Positions 34,322 through 43,811 of a stretch of 64,000 bases of DNA are shown one piece after another. The notes beneath the pieces were generated by a model. It was given only the letters and a program-made list of their open reading frames with translations, was not told where the DNA came from and did no database searches. The stretch is from Saprospiraceae bacterium. Its GTDB lineage: Bacteria; Bacteroidota; Bacteroidia; Chitinophagales; Saprospiraceae. Made by a program: the position numbers and the translations under genes. The stretch's first letter is position 1, and every line of letters begins with the position of its first letter. The stretch is taken from contig JABWBR010000017.1 of NCBI GenBank assembly GCA_013360405.1, positions 1-64,000 of the forward strand, read 5' to 3'.

Positions 34322-34475
34322 TAATTAGTGTCTGTCCTTTTAGTCGAGTGTCTGCTCTTTAGAGTTCGAGAGCAAGGCACGAGAAGCCCCCAAAAACGGG
34401 AGTTTACTCGCGTAAATGACCGATTTGGGGGCGAGCGTAACGCAGCTATCGGACTATAAAGACGGACACTAATTA
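34322..34475. repeat. Palindromic interspersed element (MITE/REP-like)
   Basis: 154 bases bounded by imperfect inverted repeats: taattagtgtctgtcctttt... matches ...gacggacactaatta read in reverse complement. Inside are a box agcaaggcacgagaag (34371-34386), a core hairpin with gcccccaaa and tttgggggc arms, and a second box gcgagcgtaacgcagc (34431-34446). Both boxes also occur in the element at 3344-3503, though the ends and cores differ. No ORF. It separates uvrB from the thioredoxin pair. Confidence 0.75.
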
Positions 34476-36500
34476 TACCAATTCGCCCAGTCGTTTGCGC
34501 AGGGCAAAAAGCTCGTCGCGATACTGTGCGGCGGCGATGAAGTCGAGGTATTTGGCCGCCGCCTTCATTTTCTTTTCCGTTTCGGCCAGGAGTTTTTCCA
34601 GTTGGTCGCGCGTCATATAACCCACGATTGGGTCGGCGGCGAGACTGGGGGTATCGGGTTCGATATAGGCTTGGGCATTCCTGCCGCCGCGGATATCGAG
34701 GATGGATTTCGAGTTGAGGATCTCTTCCTTACTTTTGTATACGGTTTGGGGAGTGATGCCGTTGGCTTCGTTGTAAGCCATTTGTATTTCGCGACGGCGA
34801 TTGGTTTCGTCTATCGTTTTGCGCATGGAGTCGGTAATGGTATCGGCATAAAAGATGACGAGGCCGTTGGCATTTCGGGCGGCGCGCCCTGCGGTCTGGG
34901 TCAGTGAGCGCGCATTGCGCAGGAAGCCTTCTTTGTCGGCATCGAGGATGGCCACGAGCGACACTTCGGGCAGGTCGAGGCCTTCGCGCAGCAGGTTGAC
35001 GCCCACCAGCACGTCGAAGCCGCCAAGGCGGAGGTCGCGAAGTATTTCCACGCGTTCCATGGTGTCTACTTCCGAGTGGATATAGCGCACCTTGATGCTG
35101 AGTTTGCTGAGGTATTTGCTGAGTTCTTCCGCCATGCGTTTGGTGAGGGTGGTCACCAGCACGCGTTCATTGCTTTTAATACGCTCGTTGACTTCTTCCA
35201 GCAAGTCGTCGATTTGGTTAATACTTGGGCGCACTTCGATGGGTGGGTCGAGCAGTCCCGTGGGTCTGATGAGTTGTTCCACGATCACGCCGCCGGTTTG
35301 TTCCAGCTCGTAATCGCTGGGGGTTGCGCTCACGTAAATGGCCTGGTTGACCAGGGTTTCGAATTCCGAAAAGCTAAGCGGCCGGTTGTCCATTGCCGAG
35401 GGCAGGCGGAAGCCGAAATTCACGAGATTGAGCTTGCGCGAGCGATCGCCGCCAAACATGCCTCTGATTTGCGGAATAGTCACGTGGCTTTCGTCCACAA
35501 CCAGCAAATAGTCATCGGGGAAGTAATCGAGCAGGCAGAAGGGGCGGGTGCCGGCAACTCTGCCGTCAAAATACCGGGAGTAATTTTCCACGCCGGAGCA
35601 ATAACCCAGTTCTTTGAGCATCTCGAGGTCAAAATTAGTGCGCTCGCGAATGCGTTTGGCTTCAATATAGCGCCCGTCGCGCTCCAGGTATTTTTCCTGC
35701 TCGTATAATTCGTCTTCGATTTCGCGCACGATCTGGTGCAGGCGTTCGCGGGGGGCGATATAGAGGTTGGCCGGAAAGATGGCGGCATTTTCCATACCTT
35801 CGATTCGCTTGCCGCTTTCGAGTTCTATGCGATCAATGCTTTCTATTTCATCGCCGAAAAAAGTCACGCGATAACCATAATCTACATAGGGCAGGTTGAT
35901 ATCTACGGTATCGCCTCTCACCCGGAAAGTAGCCCTTCTGAAATCAGTTTCGGTACGCGCGTAAAGGCTGTCTACCAGGCTGTACAGGAAACCGTTGCGC
36001 GAAAGCGTTTGCCCCTTGTGGATTCGAATGATCCCGGTTTTATAATCTTCGGGGTTGCCCATACCGTAAATGCAAGACACCGAAGCCACGATAATAATAT
36101 CACGCCGGCCTGAAAGAAGCGAAGAAGTAGCGCGAAGTCGCAGTTTATCAATCTCTTCGTTAATAGAAAGGTCCTTTTCGATAAAAGTATCGGTCACCGA
36201 AATGTAGGCTTCGGGCTGGTAATAATCGTAATAGGATACGAAATACTCCACGGCGTTATCGGGAAAAAAATCCCTGAATTCGCCATAGAGCTGAGCTGTG
36301 AGGGTTTTATTGTGGGTCAGAACGAGCGTGGGGCGATTCAGTTGTGAGACCACGTTGGCAATAGTAAACGTTTTGCCGGAGCCGGTCACGCCCAGTAATA
36401 CCTGTGCTTTTTCGCCCTCCCGGATGCCCTGTGTCAGTTGTTCAATAGCCAGGGGTTGGTCGCCGGTCGGTTGAAAAGGTGAGACGAGTTTAAAATCCAC
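34473..36500 (-). CDS. uvrB: Excinuclease ABC subunit B
   Basis: 675 aa, full length. DNA-damage recognition helicase of nucleotide excision repair, acting with UvrA and UvrC. Walker A GVTGSGKT (37-44), the beta-hairpin segment with YYDYYQPEAYI, helicase motifs (for example VDESHVTIPQ and GRAARN), and a C-terminal UVR motif (about 635-670) that contacts UvrC. The stop codon lies at the edge of the palindromic element. Confidence 0.97.
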   Translation of the reverse strand: MDFKLVSPFQPTGDQPLAIEQLTQGIREGEKAQVLLGVTGSGKTFTIANVVSQLNRPTLVLTHNKTLTAQLYGEFRDFFPDNAVEYFVSYYDYYQPEAYISVTDTFIEKDLSINEEIDKLRLRATSSLLSGRRDIIIVASVSCIYGMGNPEDYKTGIIRIHKGQTLSRNGFLYSLVDSLYARTETDFRRATFRVRGDTVDINLPYVDYGYRVTFFGDEIESIDRIELESGKRIEGMENAAIFPANLYIAPRERLHQIVREIEDELYEQEKYLERDGRYIEAKRIRERTNFDLEMLKELGYCSGVENYSRYFDGRVAGTRPFCLLDYFPDDYLLVVDESHVTIPQIRGMFGGDRSRKLNLVNFGFRLPSAMDNRPLSFSEFETLVNQAIYVSATPSDYELEQTGGVIVEQLIRPTGLLDPPIEVRPSINQIDDLLEEVNERIKSNERVLVTTLTKRMAEELSKYLSKLSIKVRYIHSEVDTMERVEILRDLRLGGFDVLVGVNLLREGLDLPEVSLVAILDADKEGFLRNARSLTQTAGRAARNANGLVIFYADTITDSMRKTIDETNRRREIQMAYNEANGITPQTVYKSKEEILNSKSILDIRGGRNAQAYIEPDTPSLAADPIVGYMTRDQLEKLLAETEKKMKAAAKYLDFIAAAQYRDELFALRKRLGELV

Positions 36501-36565
36501 GTGTGTAGTTGTGGTTGAATAATAAAACAGCGCTTACATACAACAACTTCCGGGCCTTATGAGTT

Positions 36566-38197
36566 TCACACCGCGATGGCGGCGCGTTCTTTTATCACGT
36601 AATACATGTCGATAGCGCCTTTGTTTTTAGCCTCTACCTTGCCGCGGTATTCGCATTCAAATTTATAACTCACCTTGTTATAAGTCACTTCCGAGATATT
36701 GACGCGGCCGGGTTCGCAGTGGATTTCCATACGCGAAGCGATATTGACGGTATCACCCCAGATGTCGTAGGCGAATTTTTTCACACCCACTACCCCAGCC
36801 ACGGCGGGACCGGTATGAATGCCTATGCGCGCTTCGAAAAAGGGTTTGCCGAGGCGCATGCGCTCTTGCTTTTGTTCGTGGAGGAACTCCTGCATCTCGA
36901 TGGCCGCCCGCACGATATTATCGGGATAAGTCTGCTGGTTGGTCAACCCGGAAGCGCACATATAGGCGTCGCCGATGGTTTTTATCTTTTCAATATCCTC
37001 GTATTGGGAAATAATAAAATCGAAGGCTTTGAAGCACTTGTCGAGTTCTTCCACCAGTTCTTCGGGCGATAGTTTTTCAGCGATAGCCGTGAAGTTGCGA
37101 AAATCGGAAAACAACACCGTTACTTCTTCGTAGCGGTGGGCACGGGCCTTGCCAAATTCCTTGAGTTCGCCGGCGATAGTGGCGGGCAGGATATTGAGCA
37201 AAAGTTCATCAGAGCGCTTTCGTTCGTTTTCGATAATCGCGTTTTTACCGGCCAGTATTTTGTTGGCTTTTTTGTTAGAGCGGAAGCGACCGTAAAAGAG
37301 CATGGCTAATACCAGGATAAAACCTGCGGCAAAAAAAGTGAGATTGCGCAGGTTGCGGTTTTGCTCGGCAACGAGTTGGGTTTCTTTGAGGTCCAGTTCT
37401 GTTTCTGCCAGTACGGTGCGTTGTTCGAGCGCTTCCCGGGTGAGGTCTTTGACTTCTTCTTCCTTTTTCCTGATGATCTCTACGGCTTTTTCTTTTTCCG
37501 TAGAAACTTCCGCCAGTTTTTCTTCTTTGGTAGAAATTTCCTGTTCTACCTTTTGCTTTTCGCGCACCAGCTGTTCCTGGCGTTGTTCCAGCGACGACTT
37601 GTCGGTTGTCAGTTGGTCGCGCTCTACTTCCAGGTTAGCCACCTCAAAGGCTAGTTTGTCGCGTTCTTTTTCGAGTTCTTTTTTCTCTTTTTCGATCTGG
37701 AGCTTTTGGGTTTCGTACTTGCTTTCCAGGTCGCTGATGCTGGTACCCTTATTGCTGAAAAAGGCGAAGGCTTCCTGGTTGATCTCGTAGGCGCGGCGGT
37801 AGTTGCGCACCTTTTCGGCCAGTCGGCTGCGCCGGTCAACGCTTCTGATAATAAGGTCGGAATCGCCGGCTTTCATGGCGAAATTCTGGGCGCTGCGCAT
37901 CCATACTTCCACATTGCGGTCGTCGTTTTTACGCTCATAGGCTTGCGCTACCAGAAAAGCTGAGCGGGCAGCCATGGCGTTTTGCTTGAGTTGCGTGGCG
38001 AGATTGTGCGACTGCTTGCCGTATTCGAGCGCCTTGTCTGCATCCGAGCGCAAATAAGATTCCCCCAACTTTAATGCCAGGTGCATCTTATCCTTACTAT
38101 TTTCAGCCTGGCTGAGTTGCTGTTCCAGTTCTTCGATGCTCTGAGACCAGGCAGCGACGGCGCAGCTCATCAACAACAGGGTTATTAGTGCTTTCAT
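36566..38197 (-). CDS. Membrane-bound class III adenylate/guanylate cyclase
   Basis: 543 aa. Signal peptide or anchor (1-18), periplasmic TPR-like helices (about 20-140), a long coiled coil (about 150-280), a transmembrane helix (about 285-305) and a cytoplasmic class III cyclase domain (about 350-540). Metal-binding Asp are in VLFSDFRNF (about D363) and IKTIGDAYM. The base-selecting positions fit adenine: Lys in KIKTIGDAY and Asp in YDIWGDTVNIASR, so a cAMP-producing enzyme is more likely than a cGMP one. The sensor part suggests it reports on the envelope. Confidence 0.88.
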   Translation of the reverse strand: MKALITLLLMSCAVAAWSQSIEELEQQLSQAENSKDKMHLALKLGESYLRSDADKALEYGKQSHNLATQLKQNAMAARSAFLVAQAYERKNDDRNVEVWMRSAQNFAMKAGDSDLIIRSVDRRSRLAEKVRNYRRAYEINQEAFAFFSNKGTSISDLESKYETQKLQIEKEKKELEKERDKLAFEVANLEVERDQLTTDKSSLEQRQEQLVREKQKVEQEISTKEEKLAEVSTEKEKAVEIIRKKEEEVKDLTREALEQRTVLAETELDLKETQLVAEQNRNLRNLTFFAAGFILVLAMLFYGRFRSNKKANKILAGKNAIIENERKRSDELLLNILPATIAGELKEFGKARAHRYEEVTVLFSDFRNFTAIAEKLSPEELVEELDKCFKAFDFIISQYEDIEKIKTIGDAYMCASGLTNQQTYPDNIVRAAIEMQEFLHEQKQERMRLGKPFFEARIGIHTGPAVAGVVGVKKFAYDIWGDTVNIASRMEIHCEPGRVNISEVTYNKVSYKFECEYRGKVEAKNKGAIDMYYVIKERAAIAV

Positions 38198-38358
38198 GTT
38201 TTTGATCACTTATGGCATTTAAACAACGAAAATAACGCACAGAAGATGCATTGGGAACATATTTACCCCGGAAAATATTTTTAAAACCTTAAAATGACCC
38301 GTTTTAACCCCAACATTCGCGGCATTGAATTGTTGCAAACTTATAAGCTTTACGAGAT

Positions 38359-39057
38359 ATGCAAACCCAAGGGATAGAGAAGAGGAGTGACGACCCGCAG
38401 GTGGTCACGATGAGCATTTTTCGCTTTACCGGGCTGCGCCGCCGTTGGAGGGCCTTCCAGTTGATGGGGCTTTCTCCCGGTATGCTAAAAGGGGCCGAGG
38501 GACTACAATTCGGTAAAATGCTGGGAAGCGGCGGTGGCAACGGCTTCAGTATATGGCCCAATTTCGGGATGTATGCGCTCTTATGCGTTTGGCGCGACGA
38601 ACAGGCGGCAGTCCAATTCCTGGCTCACGGCGAGTTGTTTGGCGAATGCGCAAAAGTCAGCGAAGATTTTCAGACTATATTTATGCATACTACTATGGTG
38701 CATGGCAGTTGGGACGGACGGGCTCCCTTCCTCGTGAATGCCTCTGCAACAGAGGATGACCCTGTCTGCGTGCTTACACGCGCTACTATCAGCCGCAAGC
38801 ATTTGTGGCGCTTCTGGCGCTTTGTGCCTCCTGTGAGCCGCTCGGTGGCCGGCCGCCAGGGATTGTTAATGGCGATGGGCATTGGTGAGCTGCCCCTCAT
38901 CCAACAGGCTACTTTCAGTTGGTGGGCAAGCAGCAAAGATATGCAGGCTTATGCTTATCAGAGTGAATACCATAGCAAGGTGGTGCGCAAAACCCGCGAA
39001 TTGGGCTGGTACAGCGAGGAGCTTTTTGCCCGGTTTACGCCGTTCAGGGTGGAATGA
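38359..39057 (+). CDS. CrtA-like (spheroidene monooxygenase family) protein
   Basis: 232 aa. Motifs fit the CrtA family: GGGNGFSIWPNFGMYALLCVW near 55-75, SWDGRAPF near 117, CVLTRATISRKHLWRFW near 135-150, and IGELPLIQQATFSWWAS near 180. CrtA adds keto groups to carotenoids in purple bacteria; in other bacteria the same fold may serve another haem- or flavin-free oxygenase role. No carotenoid genes lie next to it. It is divergent from the cyclase and followed by a repetitive spacer. Confidence 0.7.
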   Translation: MQTQGIEKRSDDPQVVTMSIFRFTGLRRRWRAFQLMGLSPGMLKGAEGLQFGKMLGSGGGNGFSIWPNFGMYALLCVWRDEQAAVQFLAHGELFGECAKVSEDFQTIFMHTTMVHGSWDGRAPFLVNASATEDDPVCVLTRATISRKHLWRFWRFVPPVSRSVAGRQGLLMAMGIGELPLIQQATFSWWASSKDMQAYAYQSEYHSKVVRKTRELGWYSEELFARFTPFRVE

Positions 39058-39080
39058 TGAATGATGTTTAATGTTTGATG

Positions 39081-39107
39081 TTTAATGCTGAATGATTGGG
39101 CATTAAA
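39081..39107. repeat. Hairpin tttaatgc / gcattaaa
   Basis: Eight-base arms around a short loop within a run of 'atgtttgatg' words, at the convergent ends of the CrtA-like and FkbM genes; the same words recur at 45504-45536. Confidence 0.45.
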
Positions 39108-39915
39108 TATTAAAAAAATAATCATAGCCGTTTAGCGGTTTGAGCATGGCAATCGTATTGGGGCCCGAGGTTATTGTTTGGTAATTGTTGTTATTGAGGT
39201 GGGCAATACATTCTTCCAGTTCGTCTTTTGATAAATGACTGCTTTCAAAGACAATCAAACGGGGTTTTGTTTTTTCAATTTTAAATAATTTAATAATTTG
39301 ATAATCAAAACCTTCAGTGTCAATTTGCAGAAGGTCTATTTTATCGATATGATACGTCGACAATAACTTTTCAACGCTGATCAGGGGCACCTTTTCCGTG
39401 ACGATTAGCTCCTCTTGATTTGCCGGGACCGCAATTTTTTCCTTAGCGGCGTTTCGAGCTACATGCCCCGATTCAAAGGCTTTCACAAGCACTTCTTTGT
39501 CAAAAGTGGCCAGTCCGGTGGCCCAGCGGGCATTGCTAAAGCCTATTTTGTACAGGTTGAGATATCCGTCTTTTTCGCCCAAAGCGGCGTTTAGGGTAAC
39601 GATGCCTTTGTTTTTGCGGTATATCTTTGATAAGAATTCGTCGTACACGTGTTTTTGCGGCTCCAGCAACACGCCCTTCCAGTTGTCGCGTTTGATAAAT
39701 TTGTGGATAGGGTCGTGTGTGATTCCATCGTTGGCGCCGATTTGAATGACGGTAAAATCGCCTTTTTGGTTTGAAGAATATTCGCTCAACAGATAGGCAA
39801 GCGATCCTTTTTTAGGTGAATAAAAATATTTATAAAAGCCGGTGAATAAAAAAGAATTGCGCTCGCTGAGTATAAACCGCAGCTTTTTGTAAAAGCCGGA
39901 TAGTCGCCTTTTCAT
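39103..39915 (-). CDS. FkbM-family methyltransferase
   Basis: 270 aa. SAM-dependent methyltransferase of the FkbM type: motif I FTVIQIGANDGITHDP near 55-70, then GVLLEPQKHVYDEF and the acidic IDLLQIDTEGFDYQIIKLF near 185. FkbM enzymes O-methylate sugars or polyketides and often act on surface polysaccharides. The gene stands alone and is somewhat AT-richer than its neighbours, so it could be acquired. The acceptor is unknown. Confidence 0.88.
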   Translation of the reverse strand: MKRRLSGFYKKLRFILSERNSFLFTGFYKYFYSPKKGSLAYLLSEYSSNQKGDFTVIQIGANDGITHDPIHKFIKRDNWKGVLLEPQKHVYDEFLSKIYRKNKGIVTLNAALGEKDGYLNLYKIGFSNARWATGLATFDKEVLVKAFESGHVARNAAKEKIAVPANQEELIVTEKVPLISVEKLLSTYHIDKIDLLQIDTEGFDYQIIKLFKIEKTKPRLIVFESSHLSKDELEECIAHLNNNNYQTITSGPNTIAMLKPLNGYDYFFNI

Positions 39916-39980
39916 GAAACGTGTTTGGGCACTGTGCCTGGTCGGTTTTCGCTACAATGCTTGTGTTAAAAATTGTTTGG

Positions 39981-40016
39981 CAAAAAAAGGGCGCCTGCCG
40001 TCATGGAAAGCGCCCG
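39981..40016 (-). terminator. Rho-independent terminator
   Basis: On the minus strand gggcgctttcc...aggcgccc closes a stem and is followed by seven T. It ends transcription of the LURP-one-like gene (stop 40048). Confidence 0.7.
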
Positions 40017-40047
40017 TCAAAGGTAGATTTTTTCTATGAATACCAGG

Positions 40048-40644
40048 TTATCCCCGGCGTCTTTCGAGTAGTATCATCATCATGAGTCCCAGCAAGATGC
40101 GCTCTTCTTCACCGGCTTCAAATTCGCTGAGCTTGTTCACCGAAAAACGACGCCCCCAGAAGGAAGGTTCTTTTTTCAGCCGCACCACTTCCGTGCCGTC
40201 CGGTCTTTTTACGATGTAGGAGGGGTTGAAGAGATATCCGGTCAACAAACCCACAATAGGTATTTCGCTAAAAAGGGCATCGCCAACTTTTATCCAGGCA
40301 TTTTCTTCCCGAACGATCAAATCCGGTTTCTGGTTTTCGTCAAAAATCTCGTAGTGTGCTTTCCACATCGAAGCCCAGCCTTTACGGGCTATACGGCCGA
40401 TTTCTTTTCCCATTTTATTGGTAAAAGTATAGGTGGCCGAGAAATCGATCCATTTGTTGGCTTTAATGGTAGCCTGCACGATGGATTTTGTCTCATCGTT
40501 GTAGACCGTAATTTCATCAACGAGCTTAAGCATTTTTTGCCGCACATAAGCTACCGTTTGTCCTTTGGCGTCTTTGGCGGAGAAGTCGTTAGAAAGCGTC
40601 GATATCTTAAACGAGAAATCGAGCGGGAATGAAAGGTTTTGCAT
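40048..40644 (-). CDS. LURP-one-related/Tubby-like C-terminal fold protein
   Basis: 198 aa, soluble, with a beta-barrel pattern typical of LURP-one-related (tubby-like/scramblase fold) proteins: SFPLDFSFKISTLSNDFSAKDAKGQ, AYVRQKMLKLVDEITVYND, and VKRPDGTEVVRLKKEPSFWG. In this phylum such proteins have no known job; membrane lipid binding is an inference from the fold family. A terminator follows. Confidence 0.7.
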   Translation of the reverse strand: MQNLSFPLDFSFKISTLSNDFSAKDAKGQTVAYVRQKMLKLVDEITVYNDETKSIVQATIKANKWIDFSATYTFTNKMGKEIGRIARKGWASMWKAHYEIFDENQKPDLIVREENAWIKVGDALFSEIPIVGLLTGYLFNPSYIVKRPDGTEVVRLKKEPSFWGRRFSVNKLSEFEAGEEERILLGLMMMILLERRRG

Positions 40645-40706
40645 AGTGCAGGGGTATTTTGTTTTTTATGAATACCAAAATAGCAGCATTTGTTACCAAC
40701 CTTTCA

Positions 40707-43700
40707 TCAAACAGCGTCTACTTTTTGCGTTTCTACTTCTTCCAGTGCGTGCACATTGGCCGATTTGCCGGAGAGGTAGGTGTAAATTGCCGGTACGACG
40801 TAGAGCGTAAGCAGCGAAGAGAAAATGAGTCCCCCGATGACGGCAATACCCATCGATACGCGGCTTTCGGCGCCGGCGCCCAGTGCCAGGGCGATGGGCA
40901 GCGTACCGAGAATAGTCGACAAGCTGGTCATGAGGATAGGCCTCAGGCGCGAAGCCGAGGCGTCTTTGATAGCTGCCAGGTGGTCGAGCCCCTGTTCTTT
41001 TCGCTGGTTGGCGAATTCTACGATAAGGATACCGTTTTTGGCCACCAGCCCCACCAACATGATAATGCCGATTTCGCTGAAGATATTGAGGGTTTCTTCA
41101 AAATACCAAAGCGAGACAATGGCGCCCACCAGTGCCAGCGGTACTGTAAACATAATAATCAGCGGGTCGACGAAACTTTCGAACTGTGCCGCCAATACGA
41201 GGTAGATCAGTACGATGGCCAACAGAAAGGCGAAAATCAGGCTGGAAGAACTCTCGGCAAAGTTTTTGGACTCCCCGGTGAGGGTCGTTTGGTAACTATC
41301 ATCGAGTACTTTGTCGGCAATAGCTTCCATAGAGGCGATACCGTCGCTGATGGTTTTGCCGTCGGCAAGACCCGCCGAGATCGTGGCCGACACAAAGCGA
41401 TTGAAGCGATACAAGGTAGGCGGCGTAGTTTGCTCAACCAAGGTAACCAGGTTGTCGAGCTGTACCATGTTGCCGGCGCGGTTGCGCACATATAACGATC
41501 GCACGTCGATGGGTTTGTTGCGGTCGCCCCGCTGGATTTGTCCAATCACCTGGTACTGTTGGCCATTCAACAGAAAATAGCCGAACCGCTGTCCGCTAAG
41601 ACCCAATTGCAGGGTTTGCGCAATATCTAGTACCGAAACGCCCAGGTCCTGGGCTTTTTGCCGGTCAATATCGATGCGGATTTCGGGTTTATTGAATTTC
41701 AGGTCTACATCCACAAAAGTAAAAGTAGAATCCTGGCGGGCAGCGCCCAGGAATGCGGGCACCGCTTCTTTGAGCTTGTCGAAGTTGGGCGCCTGGATGA
41801 CAAACTGCACCGGCAGTCCGCCGCGCTGGTCGCCGATGGTGGGGAGTTGGGTGATAATGGTGCGCCCGGCGGTCATATTCATTACCTTGGGCGAGAGCGC
41901 GCCGAGTATCTCTTTTTGAGAACGTTCTCTTTTTTCGGCATCAGACAATATAATATTCAGGAAACCGGTATTCACAGAAGAGGACGCGCCGAAGCCAGGC
42001 GAAGTAACCGAGATGAGCCCTTCTAATTCGGGAACTTCTTTTTGCACCAATTCGACGAGATCGTCCATATAGGCTTCCATGTATTCGAAGGTTGAGCCCT
42101 CGGGCGCAGTTGCAAAACCTCGCAACCTGCCGCGGTCTTCAAGAGGCGCCAGTTCTGCAGACAGGCTACTGCCCACCGAGTAGATCAGATAGCCTGCCAC
42201 AATCATGATCACTACGGCCAGCCAGCGCACGCGCAGGAAGCGGTCGAGGGTCCAGGAATAGGCATTGGTCAGACCCACAAAAAACGGCTCGGTAACGCGG
42301 TAAAACCAGGGGTGCTGATCGCGTTGCTTTAGGATGCGCGACGAAAGCATGGGCGTAAGCGAAAGGGCTACGAATGCCGAAATGATGACCGCGCCGGCAA
42401 TTACTACGCCAAACTCGCGGAAAAGGCGGCCGGTGAGCCCCTGTAGAAAAATAACGGGCAGGAATACGCACACCAGCGCTACTGTGGTGGCCAGTACGGC
42501 AAAAAAGATCTCCTTGGACCCCACTATGGCCGCTTGCATGGGGGTCATGCCTTTTTCTATTTTGGCATAAATATTTTCGAGTACCACTATCGCATCGTCA
42601 ACCACGATACCGATAGACAAGACGATGCCCAGCAAGGTTAATACGTTTATGGAGAACCCGGCGAGGTACATGATGAAAAATGCGCCGATGAGCGAGATAG
42701 GGATAGCCAGTGCAGGTATCACCGTACTGCGCCAGTCGCGCAAAAACAGGAAAATAATCATCACCACAAGCACGAAGGCCATCAATATCGTTTCTTCCAC
42801 TTCCTTGATAGAGGCGCGGATATACTCGGTCGTGTCAAAGCCAATCCCCACCTGAATATCGGCGGGCAAATCTTTTTTGATCTGTTCAAGCCGCTTGTAT
42901 ACCTCGTCGGCTATCTCTATGTGATTGGAACCGGGTTGCGGGGTGATGGCATTGCCCACCATCGGTACGCCGTCGCGTTTGAGGATGGTGCGCAGGTTTT
43001 CGGGCCCCAATTCGGCGAAACCTATATCGCGAAAGCGCACAATATTGCCGTTTTCCGACTTGAGGATCAGGTTATTAAATTCTTCGGGGGTAGTAAGACG
43101 CCCTAGGGTGCGCACGGTCAACTCGGTGGTATTGCCTTCTACGCTACCAGAGGGCAATTCGATATTTTCGCGCTGCAGGGCGTTGCGCACGTCAAGCGAA
43201 GTAAGTTGATAAGCGGCCAGTTTTTTGGGGTCTATCCACAGTCGCATGGCGTATTTCTTCTGACCCCAGATACGGATTTCACTGACGCCGTTGATGGTTT
43301 GCAGGCGTTCTTTAAATGTATTTTCGGCTATATCGCTCAATTCCAGCAGCGAACGCTGGTCGCTCCGGATATTGATAAAGACAATAGGCTGCGAGTCGGC
43401 GTCGGCTTTGGCTACCACAGGGGGGTCGGCGTCGATGGGCAATTGGCCAACCACCTGCGATACCTTGTCACGTACATCATTGGCGGCGGCCTCGATATCG
43501 CGCTCCAGGTTGAATTCAACGGTCACCGTACTGCGGCCGTCGCGACTCACGGAAGTGATCGAGCGGATACCTTCGATACCGTTGACCGACTCCTCGACGA
43601 CCTCGGTAATCTGCGATTCGACAATATTGGCATTGGCGCCGATATACGAGGTCGAGACCGTCACAATGGGCGGATCAACGCTGGGGTATTCGCGAATGCC

Positions 43701-43799
43701 CAGGTAGCTCAGGCCGATAAAGCCGAAAAGCACGATAGCTATCGCCATTACGGTGGCTAATACGGGGCGTTGTATGCTGGTGGATGATAAACTGCTCAT
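40707..43799 (-). CDS. RND efflux transporter, inner-membrane permease (HAE1 type)
   Basis: 1030 aa, the normal size for AcrB-like pumps. Twelve transmembrane helices in two groups of six split by two large periplasmic loops. Proton-relay Asp are in the fourth helix region (SIGIVVDDAIVVLENI), and the pattern GxxFSxxLTLYVVPAIY appears at the end. It pumps amphiphilic compounds out with the adaptor encoded next. No TolC-type gene is adjacent; the one at 19767 belongs to another operon and the channel is probably elsewhere. Confidence 0.94.
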   Translation of the reverse strand: MSSLSSTSIQRPVLATVMAIAIVLFGFIGLSYLGIREYPSVDPPIVTVSTSYIGANANIVESQITEVVEESVNGIEGIRSITSVSRDGRSTVTVEFNLERDIEAAANDVRDKVSQVVGQLPIDADPPVVAKADADSQPIVFINIRSDQRSLLELSDIAENTFKERLQTINGVSEIRIWGQKKYAMRLWIDPKKLAAYQLTSLDVRNALQRENIELPSGSVEGNTTELTVRTLGRLTTPEEFNNLILKSENGNIVRFRDIGFAELGPENLRTILKRDGVPMVGNAITPQPGSNHIEIADEVYKRLEQIKKDLPADIQVGIGFDTTEYIRASIKEVEETILMAFVLVVMIIFLFLRDWRSTVIPALAIPISLIGAFFIMYLAGFSINVLTLLGIVLSIGIVVDDAIVVLENIYAKIEKGMTPMQAAIVGSKEIFFAVLATTVALVCVFLPVIFLQGLTGRLFREFGVVIAGAVIISAFVALSLTPMLSSRILKQRDQHPWFYRVTEPFFVGLTNAYSWTLDRFLRVRWLAVVIMIVAGYLIYSVGSSLSAELAPLEDRGRLRGFATAPEGSTFEYMEAYMDDLVELVQKEVPELEGLISVTSPGFGASSSVNTGFLNIILSDAEKRERSQKEILGALSPKVMNMTAGRTIITQLPTIGDQRGGLPVQFVIQAPNFDKLKEAVPAFLGAARQDSTFTFVDVDLKFNKPEIRIDIDRQKAQDLGVSVLDIAQTLQLGLSGQRFGYFLLNGQQYQVIGQIQRGDRNKPIDVRSLYVRNRAGNMVQLDNLVTLVEQTTPPTLYRFNRFVSATISAGLADGKTISDGIASMEAIADKVLDDSYQTTLTGESKNFAESSSSLIFAFLLAIVLIYLVLAAQFESFVDPLIIMFTVPLALVGAIVSLWYFEETLNIFSEIGIIMLVGLVAKNGILIVEFANQRKEQGLDHLAAIKDASASRLRPILMTSLSTILGTLPIALALGAGAESRVSMGIAVIGGLIFSSLLTLYVVPAIYTYLSGKSANVHALEEVETQKVDAV

Positions 43800-43811
43800 T
43801 CGCTACACGGT

